Part shown: positions 1 through 7,355 of the stretch, piece by piece | Numbering within the stretch: the first letter of the stretch is position 1 | Layout: each line of letters opens with the position of its first letter | Source of the DNA: CAYPNP01 sp964412195 | GTDB taxonomy: Bacteria; Acidobacteriota; JAAYUB01 | DNA: 64,000 nt | Direction of reading: 5' to 3' | NCBI GenBank assembly: GCA_964412195.1 | Contig: CAYPNP010000002.1 | Location: 124,001 to 188,000, forward strand | The notes under the pieces: model-generated | The model's database searches: none | Seen by the model: only the letters and a program-made list of their open reading frames with translations | What the model was told of the DNA's origin: nothing | Translations under genes and position numbers: made by a program

Positions 1-456
1 GTGAGCTGGTTCCAGTCGTTCGACACGCCGCTGGTGATCATGGTGGCCATCCCCTTCTCGCTGGTGGGCATCCTGCCCGCCCACGGATTGCTGAACGCCT
101 TCTTCACGGCCACCTCCATGATCGGCTTCATCGCGGGGGCCGGCATCGTGGTGAGGAATTCCATCATCCTCGTGGATTTCGTCGAGCTGCGGCTCCGCGA
201 GGGGATGCCCCTGGACCAGGCCGTCATCGACGCCGGGGCCGTGCGGTTCCGGCCCATGATGCTGACGGCCGCCGCGGTGGTGGTCGGCTCGGCCGTCATC
301 CTGTTCGACCCCATCTTCCAGGGTCTGGCTATCGCCCTGATGGCCGGGGAGATCGCCTCCCTGGCCCTGTCGCGCATGACTGTCCCCATCGTCTACTTCA
401 TGGCCAACCGCCGCCGGCACCCGGTCCTCACGGCGGCCATTCAGGAGGGAAAATGA
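1..456 (+). CDS. RND efflux transporter, C-terminal fragment (cut by window edge)
   Basis: Frame open at base 1, ending with TGA at 454-456; the true start lies outside the window, and the GTG at base 1 need not be a start. The 151 visible residues contain several hydrophobic segments and the block around residues 50-70 (V-R-N-S-I-I-L-V-D-F, then R-x-R-E-G) that resembles the C-terminal transmembrane region of AcrB/CusA-type RND pumps. Such proteins are inner-membrane proton antiporters that pass substrates through a periplasmic adaptor and outer-membrane channel. The stop overlaps the uspA start (ATGA), so the two are probably co-transcribed. Subfamily (drug versus metal) cannot be told from this piece. 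Confidence 0.85.
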   Translation: MSWFQSFDTPLVIMVAIPFSLVGILPAHGLLNAFFTATSMIGFIAGAGIVVRNSIILVDFVELRLREGMPLDQAVIDAGAVRFRPMMLTAAAVVVGSAVILFDPIFQGLAIALMAGEIASLALSRMTVPIVYFMANRRRHPVLTAAIQEGK

Positions 457-1307
457 GCCCGCAAACGACCTCCGTCATCCTGTGTCCGACGGACTTCAGC
501 GAACCCGCGGCCCACGCCATGCGCTGGGCCGGGGAATTGGCCCGGCGGCTCGGCGCCCGTCTGATCGCCCTGTACGCCGACCGGTTCCTGCCGCCGCCCC
601 ACTTCACTTCGGGGCAGATCGACTCCCTGCTGGAGGAACTCGACAAGTCCCGGCAGGTGGCCCGGGACACCCTGGCCGCCACCGTCCGGCGATTCGTCCC
701 CCCCGACGTGACTACGAAGCTGCTGGTGGAGGAGGAGATGGCGGTGCCGGCCATCGTGCGGGTCGCCCGCGAGCGGCAGGCGGACCTGGTGGTCATGGGC
801 TCCCACGGCCACAGCGGGTTCGAGCGGATCATGCTCGGCTCGGTCACCGAGAAAGTCCTTCGCCTGACGGACCGCCCCGTGCTGGTGGTGAAGGGCGAAT
901 CCGGCGGGGGATCCGCGATGCCCGAAATCCGCGGCATACTCTGCCCGGTAGACCTGACCGACGCCTCGCAACGGGCAGTGTGGCTGGCGGCCGAGCTGGC
1001 CGGCAAGTTCGGCGCCGCCGTGCAGGTCCTGCACGTGACCGCCGAAGCCGGCGGAACCGACCCGTCGGAGGACCAGCGCCGCCTGTGCGCCTGGGTGCCC
1101 GGTGAGGCCCGCGCCCACTGCGAAATCCAGGAATTGGTGCGGAGCGGCGACGCGGCCGAGCAGATCCTGTCCGCCGTCCAGGGCAACGACCTGGTGGTGC
1201 TGGCCACCCGGCACAAGATCTTCTGGGACGCCACTGTGCTGGGCGCCACGGCCGCGCGGATCGTGCGGCACGCCCCCTGCCCGGTGCTGATTGTGCCCGT
1301 AACCTGA
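453..1307 (+). CDS. Universal stress protein, tandem UspA domains
   Basis: 284 residues made of two Usp domains. The first (about 5-147) has the ATP-binding signature G-x2-G-x9-G-S near residues 114-127 (G-S-H-G ... L-G-S-V), as in nucleotide-binding Usp proteins. The second domain (about 152-284) keeps the fold-typical C-terminal strand (C-P-V-L-I-V) but has lost the glycine motif, so probably only the first binds ATP. The start ATG overlaps the stop of the preceding pump gene and has an AGGAGG at 443-448. It is likely a cytoplasmic stress or metabolic-sensor protein. Its place between an efflux pump and small membrane proteins suggests one stress-related transcription unit. Confidence 0.9.
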   Translation: MSPQTTSVILCPTDFSEPAAHAMRWAGELARRLGARLIALYADRFLPPPHFTSGQIDSLLEELDKSRQVARDTLAATVRRFVPPDVTTKLLVEEEMAVPAIVRVARERQADLVVMGSHGHSGFERIMLGSVTEKVLRLTDRPVLVVKGESGGGSAMPEIRGILCPVDLTDASQRAVWLAAELAGKFGAAVQVLHVTAEAGGTDPSEDQRRLCAWVPGEARAHCEIQELVRSGDAAEQILSAVQGNDLVVLATRHKIFWDATVLGATAARIVRHAPCPVLIVPVT

Positions 1308-1344
1308 TTCGAACCGGAGGTTTGGATCATCCAACGACATTCCA

Positions 1345-1377
1345 CCGCCCGGCCACGACCGGAACCGGTCCGGGCGG
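1345..1377 (+). other. GC-rich stem-loop between uspA and the DUF2892 gene
   Basis: Arms CCGCCCGG (1345-1352) and CCGGGCGG (1370-1377) enclose a second self-complementary stretch (ACCGGAACCGGT). No T-tract follows, so it is more likely an mRNA-stabilising or attenuating hairpin than an intrinsic terminator. Confidence 0.35.
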
Positions 1378-1404
1378 CGGGCGGAAATTCCAAGGAGGAA
1401 TGAC

Positions 1405-1614
1405 ATGACCATCGACCGTTACCTGCGACTGATCGCCGGATTTTTCATCATGCTCAGCGTGGCGCTGGGCGTCTTCGTGCACCCCAACTGGTTCTACTTC
1501 ACCGCCTTCGTGGGATTGAACCTGTTCCAGTCGGCGTTCACCAACTGGTGCCCGATGATCACCATCCTGCGGAAGCTCGGGGTGCCCGAGACCCTGGTCA
1601 AGAGCAACGCCTGA
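1405..1614 (+). CDS. DUF2892 (YgaP C-terminal-like) small inner-membrane protein
   Basis: 69 residues with two membrane helices. The C-terminal block matches the DUF2892 signature: N-L-F-Q-S-A-F-T-N-W-C-P-M followed by L-R-K-L-G. In YgaP this segment anchors a rhodanese to the inner membrane; here it stands alone. Strong ribosome site AAGGAGGA at 1392-1399, five bases before ATG. The conserved Cys in the C-P-M block is consistent with thiol or sulfur chemistry at the membrane, but the function of free-standing members is not established. It lies directly upstream of the probable selenoprotein at 1877, so the two may work together. Confidence 0.85.
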   Translation: MTIDRYLRLIAGFFIMLSVALGVFVHPNWFYFTAFVGLNLFQSAFTNWCPMITILRKLGVPETLVKSNA

Positions 1615-1671
1615 GCCGAGTCCGGGAACAGCTCGCAGAAACGGCAGGGGGCCGCAGAAAACCCTGATCGT

Positions 1672-1775
1672 TGACGCGGATCAACGCGGATTTCCCCAGA
1701 TGGATCCCATGGTTGTCAGGCGCACCCATCCATGTTGGCTTGATCCGCGATCATCCGCGGAAACCCGCGTCCTGG
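1672..1775. repeat. Intergenic inverted repeat, 'CGCGGATCAACGCGGATTT' type
   Basis: Left half holds repeated CGCGGAT units (GACGCGGATCAACGCGGATT). The right half holds the approximate inverse (TGATCCGCGATCATCCGCGG). Related units recur at 23615-23770 (ACACGGAT... and ATCCGTGTTCATCG). Non-coding; possible MITE or REP-like family. Confidence 0.5.
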
Positions 1776-1876
1776 GCCGGTGCATTGCCCTTAGCGGGTC
1801 CGCGCCTCCGCGTGAATTGGATTGAAATATCCTGGCGTTAGAGGTAACCTTGAAACGAAATGGGAGAGGAAGCGTG

Positions 1877-2053
1877 ATGGCCGATTACCTTTGGCTGATC
1901 CTGTTCGTGGCGATCTGGTTCCTGCTCCAGCTGGTCATCCTGCCCAGGCTGGGGTTCAGCACCTGAATGTCCCAATCCTGCGGCCCCGGGTCCCGGGGTC
2001 AGAAACAAGAGCGGAAAGCGGAACCGCCTGCCCAGTCGGTCGGAGACGAGTGA
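1877..2053 (+). CDS. Probable small membrane selenoprotein, in-frame UGA (Sec30) with downstream SECIS-like hairpin
   Basis: ATG at 1877 preceded by GAGAGGA (1864-1870, six-base spacing) opens a frame encoding one membrane helix (residues 5-22, L-W-L-I-L-F-V-A-I-W-F-L-L), then P-R-L-G-F-S-T and an in-frame TGA at 1964-1966. Reading through as selenocysteine gives U-M-S-Q-S-C (Sec30, Cys35) and a short charged tail to the TGA at 2051-2053: 58 residues in all. A stable hairpin with a GGTCC loop begins 15 bases after the TGA (next entry), which is where bacterial SECIS elements lie. The U-x4-C pair could form a selenenylsulfide on the membrane surface. Translation without readthrough would give a 29-residue membrane peptide. 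Sec decoding is an inference; the sel genes are not in the window. Confidence 0.6.
1982..2000 (+). promoter_or_regulatory. Candidate bacterial SECIS element
   Basis: GGCCCCG (1982-1988) pairs with CGGGGTC (1994-2000), seven pairs with one G-U, around the loop GGTCC (1989-1993). The loop starts 22 bases after the last base of the TGA at 1964-1966. An apical loop with G and U near its start, roughly 16-37 bases from the UGA, is the known bacterial SECIS layout; E. coli fdhF has a GGUCU loop. The hairpin lies inside the extended coding frame. Confidence 0.55.
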
Positions 2054-2105
2054 GTTCCGGACCGGAGGGATGAACGCTCGACTGACTATCATGTGAGGTT
2101 TTGGA

Positions 2106-2315
2106 ATGCCTTTGTACGAATACCACTGCCTGCAATGCGACCGCTCCTTCGAGCTGCTGCGGCCGATGAGTGGGGACGACTCCGGCGTGCGCTGCCCCCA
2201 CTGCGGATCGGAGAAGGTCGAGCGCGAGTTGTCGGCCTTCGCCAGTTTCTCCCCCGGCGGGTCGCCCAACCCGGCACCGTCCTCCGGCTCCGGCTGCGGC
2301 CACCGCTTCGGCTGA
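2106..2315 (+). CDS. FmdB-family zinc-ribbon protein
   Basis: 69 residues. The N-terminal M-P-L-Y-E-Y-x-C-L-Q-C and the later C-P-H-C-G form the two zinc knuckles of the FmdB/CxxC regulatory ribbon, followed by a Gly/Pro/Ser-rich tail ending in C-G-H. Members are small zinc proteins proposed to be regulatory; their role is poorly defined. A TGAGG lies about seven bases upstream of ATG 2106. It ends the stress/redox group that starts with uspA. Confidence 0.85.
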   Translation: MPLYEYHCLQCDRSFELLRPMSGDDSGVRCPHCGSEKVERELSAFASFSPGGSPNPAPSSGSGCGHRFG

Positions 2316-2355
2316 GCGCACTGAACCCGGGGCGGCGTGCCCGCCCCAAATCATT

Positions 2356-2430
2356 CACCACAGAGGCACAAAGATCACAAAGATTACCAAGTATTGGTTT
2401 GGGCTTTGTATCCTTTGTGTCTTTGTGGTG
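2356..2430. repeat. Long imperfect palindrome, 'CACCACAGAGGCACAAAG' repeat
   Basis: The 18-base arm at 2356-2373 is inverse to 2413-2430 (two G-U or mismatch positions), with A/T-rich ATCACAAAGATTACC... between. The same unit occurs as a single degenerate copy at the ispG stop (56847-56875). Likely a REP or MITE-like element; on RNA it could also act as a 3' hairpin for the FmdB gene. Confidence 0.6.
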
Positions 2431-2603
2431 AGTTTCTTATTGAGTGGGGGCGCATGGACGGGCCGCTCGGCGACCGGGAGCGGAGGCACCCGGCCAGGCC
2501 CCTGTCCCTGAATCTGGACCGATCACGAGCCAAAGCACGAACAGTTGCGGGGAAGGCCGGAACTGCGATAGACTGCGGGGGCGATACCGAACCCGAGGCG
2601 CGC

Positions 2604-3323
2604 ATGTCCAAATCGTACCGTTACGTCTGGATCGACCCGATCATCATCACCTACACCGGCATCATGTCCTGCGTGTCCGTGCTCGGCTCGGTCTTCGACG
2701 GCACGGGCCGCTGGCAGCACGGCTGCGCCCGCCACTGGGCCCGCTTCATCCTCCGGATCAGCAAGGCCGAGGTGATGGTGGACGGCATAGAAAACGTGCC
2801 CCTCGACCGGCCATGCCTCTTCGCCTCAACGCACCAGAGCTTCTTCGACATCTGGGTGCTGCTGGCCCGCCTGCCGGTCCAGTTCCGCTTCGCCGCCAAG
2901 GAATCGCTCTTCCGCGTGCCGTTCCTGGGCTGGCACCTGCGGCGCAGCGGCAACATCCCCGTCCACCGCGGCGAGCCGAAGAAGGCCCTCCGCTCGATCC
3001 GCGAGGCCTCGCGCCGGATCAGCGGCGGCGTCTCCGTGCTGATCTTCCCCGAGGGCGAGCGCAGCCCCGACGGCACCCTCCAGCCATTCAAGAACGGCCT
3101 GTTCCTGCTGGCCACCTACGCCGGCTGCCCCATCGTGCCCATCACCATCCAGAACAGCCGGTTCCGGCTGCCGAAGCACTCCATGAAAATCCAGCCGGGC
3201 CCGCTCACCATGACCGTCCTGCCACCCGTGGAAGCGGCCGGTTTCGACGCCCGCAGCGTGGGCGAACTGGCCGGCCGGGTCCGCGCCGCAATGCTGACGG
3301 TCTACCCCGACTCGACCGGTTGA
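2604..3323 (+). CDS. plsC: 1-acylglycerol-3-phosphate acyltransferase (PlsC family)
   Basis: 239 residues from ATG 2604. The frame is open further upstream, but that stretch is repeat DNA. The acyltransferase block I H-Q-S-F-F-D (H-x4-D) lies near residue 77 and block III F-P-E-G-E-R-S near residue 151, followed by P-I-V-P-I-T-I, all typical of the LPLAT/PlsC family. It would transfer an acyl group to lysophosphatidic acid at the inner membrane, giving phosphatidic acid for CdsA (encoded at 52426). An N-terminal hydrophobic segment (residues 11-30) anchors it. Only seven bases separate it from the CCA gene. Other lysolipid acceptors cannot be excluded. Confidence 0.88.
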   Translation: MSKSYRYVWIDPIIITYTGIMSCVSVLGSVFDGTGRWQHGCARHWARFILRISKAEVMVDGIENVPLDRPCLFASTHQSFFDIWVLLARLPVQFRFAAKESLFRVPFLGWHLRRSGNIPVHRGEPKKALRSIREASRRISGGVSVLIFPEGERSPDGTLQPFKNGLFLLATYAGCPIVPITIQNSRFRLPKHSMKIQPGPLTMTVLPPVEAAGFDARSVGELAGRVRAAMLTVYPDSTG

Positions 3324-3330
3324 TGCCGCC

Positions 3331-4716
3331 ATGGCCCGCCCCATCCCCGCCAAGCTGTTCGAGTCCCGCTTCCCGCCCGCGCTCCTGGCGGCAGGCCGGC
3401 GCGTCGTCGACCGGCTGGCGGAGGCCGGGCACACCGCCTACCTCGCCGGAGGCTGCGTCCGCGACGCCATCCTGGAGCGTCCCATCGAGGAGATCGACAT
3501 CGCCACCTCCGCCACGCCTGCCCAGGTCCAGGCTCTCTTCCCGGCCACGCGGGCCGTAGGCGCCCACTTCGGCGTGGTGCTGGTCCCGGAGGGCAGGCAC
3601 CTGTTCGAGGTGGCCACCTTCCGCACCGACCTGTCCTACCGCGACGGCCGCCATCCCGAGGCAGTCCGCTTCAGCACCCCCGAAGAGGACGCCGAGCGGC
3701 GCGACTTCACCATCAACGGCATGTTCTACGACCTGTCCGCGCGCAAGGTCATCGATTTCGTCCATGGGATGGAGGACCTGCGGCGGAAGGTCGTCCGGGC
3801 CATCGGCTCGCCGGACTGCCGCTTCGAGGAAGACCACCTGCGGCTTATCCGCTGCGTCCGCTTCGCCGCCACGCTGGATTTCCGCATCGAGACGGGGACC
3901 TGGGAAGCCGTCCGGCGCAACGCCCCGTCCATCCGGGATATCGCCGTGGAACGCGTCCAGGAGGAGCTGGTCAAGGGCCTGACCCGGCCGCGCGCCTCCG
4001 CCTTCCTGCAGCTACTGCTGGATTCGGGCCTGCTGGCGGCCGTCCTGCCGGAAGCCGCCGCCATGGCCGGCGTGGCCCAGCCCGAGACGTTCCACCCCGA
4101 GGGCGACGTCTTCATCCACGTAAAACAGATGTTCGACGAGGCGCGCTACCCCCTGACACCGACGCTGGCCCTGGGCGTGCTGCTGCACGACGTGGGCAAG
4201 CCGCCCACCTTCCAGGTCCGCGACCGGATCCGCTTCCATGGCCACGCCGACGTGGGCGCGGACATGGCCCGGCGCATCCTGGCCCGCCTGAAGTTCAGCA
4301 AGGACGTGATCGAGCGGGTGGAGGAGCTGGTCCGGCAGCACCTGGTCTTCATGCATGTCCAGGAGATGCGCCCCAGCCGGCTGAAGCGCTTTCTCCGGCA
4401 GCCCCACTTCGACGAGCACCTGGAGCTGCACCGGCTGGATTGCTTGGGCTCTCACCGGAAGCTCGGCCACTACGACTTCTGCCGCAAGGCGCTGCGCGAG
4501 CTGCCGCCCGAGGTGATCCGCCCCGCCCCGCTGATCACCGGCGACGACCTGATCGCCCTGGGCCTCAAGCCCGGGCCGCGGTTCAAGGAGATCCTCGAGG
4601 AGATCGAGACGCTGCAGCTCGAGGACAAGCTGAAGACCCGCGACGAGGCGGTCGCTCATGTAGAGGAGAGATGGCTGAGCGGTCCATCCAAACGAACATC
4701 GAACATCGAACATTGA
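3331..4716 (+). CDS. cca: CCA tRNA nucleotidyltransferase / poly(A) polymerase family with HD domain
   Basis: 461 residues: nucleotidyltransferase head (about 25-160; G-G-C-V-R-D at 40-45), RNA/nucleotide-binding region (R-R-D-F-T-I-N, E-D-H-L-R-L-I-R) and a C-terminal HD domain (L-L-H-D-V-G-K; H-G-H-A-D). It adds or repairs the CCA end of tRNA. Odd point: the metal-binding D-x-D appears as E54-I-D56, a Glu replacing the usual first Asp. The last residues, after about position 448 (S-K-R-T-S-N-I-E-H), are encoded by the intergenic repeat that follows, which also provides the stop. A poly(A) polymerase role is possible. Confidence 0.87.
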   Translation: MARPIPAKLFESRFPPALLAAGRRVVDRLAEAGHTAYLAGGCVRDAILERPIEEIDIATSATPAQVQALFPATRAVGAHFGVVLVPEGRHLFEVATFRTDLSYRDGRHPEAVRFSTPEEDAERRDFTINGMFYDLSARKVIDFVHGMEDLRRKVVRAIGSPDCRFEEDHLRLIRCVRFAATLDFRIETGTWEAVRRNAPSIRDIAVERVQEELVKGLTRPRASAFLQLLLDSGLLAAVLPEAAAMAGVAQPETFHPEGDVFIHVKQMFDEARYPLTPTLALGVLLHDVGKPPTFQVRDRIRFHGHADVGADMARRILARLKFSKDVIERVEELVRQHLVFMHVQEMRPSRLKRFLRQPHFDEHLELHRLDCLGSHRKLGHYDFCRKALRELPPEVIRPAPLITGDDLIALGLKPGPRFKEILEEIETLQLEDKLKTRDEAVAHVEERWLSGPSKRTSNIEH

Positions 4717-4912
4717 ACATCGAGCGCTGAAGTCAAACCCGCCACCCCATCGGCCTCGCGGTCGGTCATCGCGGTCGGTTTGCGCGTCGATATCCGATTG
4801 CGATACCGATCCCGATTCCGATACCAATCCCGAAGAAGAACCAGAAACCGATAGTCTCCGCGGATTGACTTCAAAGTTCGATGTTCAATGTTCGATGTCC
4901 GATGTTCGGATT
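4691..4912. repeat. Inverted pair of 'GAACATCGAACATTGAACATC' repeats enclosing a 'CGATACCGATCCCGAT' tract
   Basis: Forward units GAACATCGAACATCGAACATTGAACATCGA at 4691-4724 are mirrored by TTCGATGTTCAATGTTCGATG... at 4877-4912. The interior (4755-4848) carries repeated GGTCGGT and GATACCGATCCCGATTCCGAT units, related to 36119-36205. The gap between cca and the next gene (4717-5026) holds only this element. It looks like a miniature mobile or REP-type palindrome. Its left end overlaps the 3' end of cca. Confidence 0.65.
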
Positions 4913-5026
4913 GCCATTGCCCTTCCCCGTCGCTTCTGCTTAAATATCCCCCGGGGAACCGTTTCATGAGATCCGGACGCCGCGCGCGCCCGCAGCCGTG
5001 CGAACACCACGACGAGGGGACTCCGA

Positions 5027-5791
5027 ATGGACGTGCACATCCTTGGGACCCACCCGGGCGAGCGGTCGCACCGCTACATCCTGACCACTTACGTGGTCAA
5101 CGGCGAGCTGGCCATCGACGCCGGGGCGCTGGGCATCGGCCTCAGCCCGGCCGAGCAGCAACACATCCACACGGTGCTGCTGACCCACAGCCACATGGAT
5201 CACGTCGCCACCCTGCCCATCTTCATCGACAACCGCATCGCCGAACCGGGACGGCCGCCGACCATCATCGCCACGGCCCCGACGCTGGAGGCCCTGCGCC
5301 GCCACGTTTTCAACGACGTGCTCTGGCCCGACCTGCAGCGGATCTCCAGCCAGTTCTACTCGCTCCGGACCGTGGCGCCGCACGCGCAGGAGGAGATCCC
5401 GGACTTCTCGTTCCGCTTCTTCCCCGTCAACCACCCCGTCCCCACCTGCGGGGTGGTGCTGCAGGAAAAGTCCACCGGGCACCAGGTGCTGTTCAGCTCG
5501 GACACCACCGCCTGCGACGCCATCTGGGTGGAGGCCGGACGGTGCGACAACCTGCGGGGCATCTTCATCGAGGTCTCCTTCCCCAACGCCTTCGAGAGCC
5601 TGGCCGCTTCATCGGGACACCTGACGCCGTCGCTGCTGGGCGTGGAGCTGCAGAAGCTGGACCGCCCGGTCCCCATTTTCCTGACTCATTACAAAAGCAT
5701 ATACGTCGAGGCGATCCGCGAGGAGATCCGGGCCATCCGCGGCCACTCGCTGCACATCTGCCTCGCCGGGGAGTTGATCCACCTTGAGTGA
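5027..5791 (+). CDS. Metallo-beta-lactamase-fold class II cAMP phosphodiesterase-like enzyme
   Basis: 254 residues. T-H-S-H-M-D-H (residues 51-57) is the H-x-H-x-D-H zinc motif. Downstream N-H-P-V-P-T-C-G, S-S-D-T-T and L-T-H-Y-K fit class II cyclic-nucleotide phosphodiesterases (CpdP/PDE1-like; also related to RNase Z). It would hydrolyse cAMP to AMP. Its stop overlaps the start of an FHA-GAF-adenylate cyclase by eight bases, so synthesis and breakdown of the nucleotide seem co-expressed. The pairing strengthens the cAMP assignment, but another cyclic nucleotide is possible. Confidence 0.8.
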   Translation: MDVHILGTHPGERSHRYILTTYVVNGELAIDAGALGIGLSPAEQQHIHTVLLTHSHMDHVATLPIFIDNRIAEPGRPPTIIATAPTLEALRRHVFNDVLWPDLQRISSQFYSLRTVAPHAQEEIPDFSFRFFPVNHPVPTCGVVLQEKSTGHQVLFSSDTTACDAIWVEAGRCDNLRGIFIEVSFPNAFESLAASSGHLTPSLLGVELQKLDRPVPIFLTHYKSIYVEAIREEIRAIRGHSLHICLAGELIHLE

Positions 5792-7355
5792 AAACGCCTA
5801 CCTGGAACTGAAGGAGAAGAACGAGACCCGGAAACTGACCCTGCCGAAGACCAGCACCATGATCGGCCGGGCCCCCGACAGCGACCTGGTCATGCCCTAC
5901 CCGCAGATCTCGCGGCACCACGCCCGGATCTACCGGCAGGGCGACCAGTACTTCATCGAGGACAACAGCAGCGTCAACGGCACGTTCGTCAACGACAAGC
6001 CGGTCAAGACCCACCTGCTGCGCGACGGCGACCTGGTGCGCCTCGGCGCGGTGACGGTGGCATTCCGCAACCCGGCCAGTGCCAAGGTCCACCTCTCAGA
6101 CGAGTACGTCGCCGACGCCAATATGACCATTGCGGTGCCCATCACCCAGTTCTCGCTGACGGCGCGCAAGACCTCGCCGATCCAGCAGCGCGACCCGCGG
6201 GAGATGGTCCAGGTGATCTTCAACGCCGCCAAGGCGCTGGTGGGGTCGCAGGACCTCGACGCGGTGCTGTCCGGCGTGATGGACCTGGTCTTCGAGTACC
6301 TCAAGGCCGACCGGGGCTTCCTGATGCTCTTCAACGAGGAGGAGCGCCAGCTCATGCCCTACGTCGTCAAGCAACGGAAGCCGGGCGGCAAGAGCGAGAA
6401 GCCCATCAATTTCTCGCGCACCATCGTCAACAAGGTCTACAGCGAAGGCGTGGCCATCGTCACCGCCAACGCCATGAGCGACAGCCGGTTCGGCTCGCAG
6501 GAGAGCATCCTGATGCAGCAGATCCGCTCCTGCATGTGCGTGCCGCTGTGGGACGAGAAGAAGATCATCGGCATCATCTACGTGGACTGCCTGATCTACG
6601 AGAGTTTCTTCCAGGAGCGCGACCTGGACCTCCTGTCCACCATCGCCATCATCTCGGCCATCGCCATCGGCCAGTACCGGCTCAACCAAGCCATGGAACA
6701 GGAGAAGCGGATCCGCGAGCGGCTGGAGCGCTACCACTCGCCGTCCGTCGTCAACCGGATCATCGGCGCCGGCGAGGACGCCACCCTGCGCACCGAGGAG
6801 CGCGAGATCACGGTGCTCTTCGCCGACCTGGTGGGATTCACCCCCATGGCCGAGCGCCTCGAGCCGGTGGAGGTGGCCCGCACGCTGAACTGCTTCTTCA
6901 CCGCCACGACCGACGTCATCTTCCAGAACGAGGGCACCCTCGACAAGTACATCGGCGACGCGGTCATGGCCGTCTTCGGAGTGCCCTTCAGCCAGCCCGA
7001 CCACGCCGTTCGGGCGGTCAAGTCGGCCATCGAGATGTTCCGGGCGCTGGAGGAGATCAACGCCGGCGGGAACCTCCCGAACCGCCTCCAGATGCGCATC
7101 GGCATCAACAGCGGCAAGGTGGTGGCCGGGGACATCGGCTCGGAGAAGCGCGTCGACTACACCGTGCTCGGCAGCACGGTCAACGTGGCTTCGCGCATCG
7201 AGTCGTCCGTGGCCAAGTCCGGCGAGATCGTCATCGGCGAGGCCACCAAGGCGCTCATCGGCGACCGCTTCCCCGCGGACAGCCTCGGGGTCATGCCGCT
7301 GCGCGGCGTCACGGCGCCCATCCAGCTGTACCGCATCCGGCAGGACTCCGAATGA
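5784..7355 (+). CDS. FHA-GAF-class III adenylate/guanylate cyclase
   Basis: 523 residues. FHA domain about 20-95 (M-I-G-R-A, S-R-H-H-A, N-G-T-F-V-N phosphothreonine-pocket motifs), GAF about 150-295, cyclase about 335-520. Metal-binding Asp in F-A-D-L-V-G-F-T (near 348) and Y-I-G-D-A-V (near 392); R-I-G-I-N-S-G and the N-V-A-S-R-I-E transition-state block are intact, so it should be active. Start is TTG at 5784, inside the previous gene; the next ATG would delete part of FHA. The protein would join phosphorylation (FHA) and small-ligand (GAF) signals to cyclic-nucleotide output. Its TGA overlaps the start of the DUF2723 gene. Confidence 0.9.
   Translation: MSENAYLELKEKNETRKLTLPKTSTMIGRAPDSDLVMPYPQISRHHARIYRQGDQYFIEDNSSVNGTFVNDKPVKTHLLRDGDLVRLGAVTVAFRNPASAKVHLSDEYVADANMTIAVPITQFSLTARKTSPIQQRDPREMVQVIFNAAKALVGSQDLDAVLSGVMDLVFEYLKADRGFLMLFNEEERQLMPYVVKQRKPGGKSEKPINFSRTIVNKVYSEGVAIVTANAMSDSRFGSQESILMQQIRSCMCVPLWDEKKIIGIIYVDCLIYESFFQERDLDLLSTIAIISAIAIGQYRLNQAMEQEKRIRERLERYHSPSVVNRIIGAGEDATLRTEEREITVLFADLVGFTPMAERLEPVEVARTLNCFFTATTDVIFQNEGTLDKYIGDAVMAVFGVPFSQPDHAVRAVKSAIEMFRALEEINAGGNLPNRLQMRIGINSGKVVAGDIGSEKRVDYTVLGSTVNVASRIESSVAKSGEIVIGEATKALIGDRFPADSLGVMPLRGVTAPIQLYRIRQDSE

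Noticed and set aside
1822..2073. 83-residue plus-strand ORF overlapping the putative selenoprotein
   Set aside because: No ribosome site, Arg/Pro-rich shadow composition, and it conflicts with the membrane-peptide frame that has a proper ribosome site.
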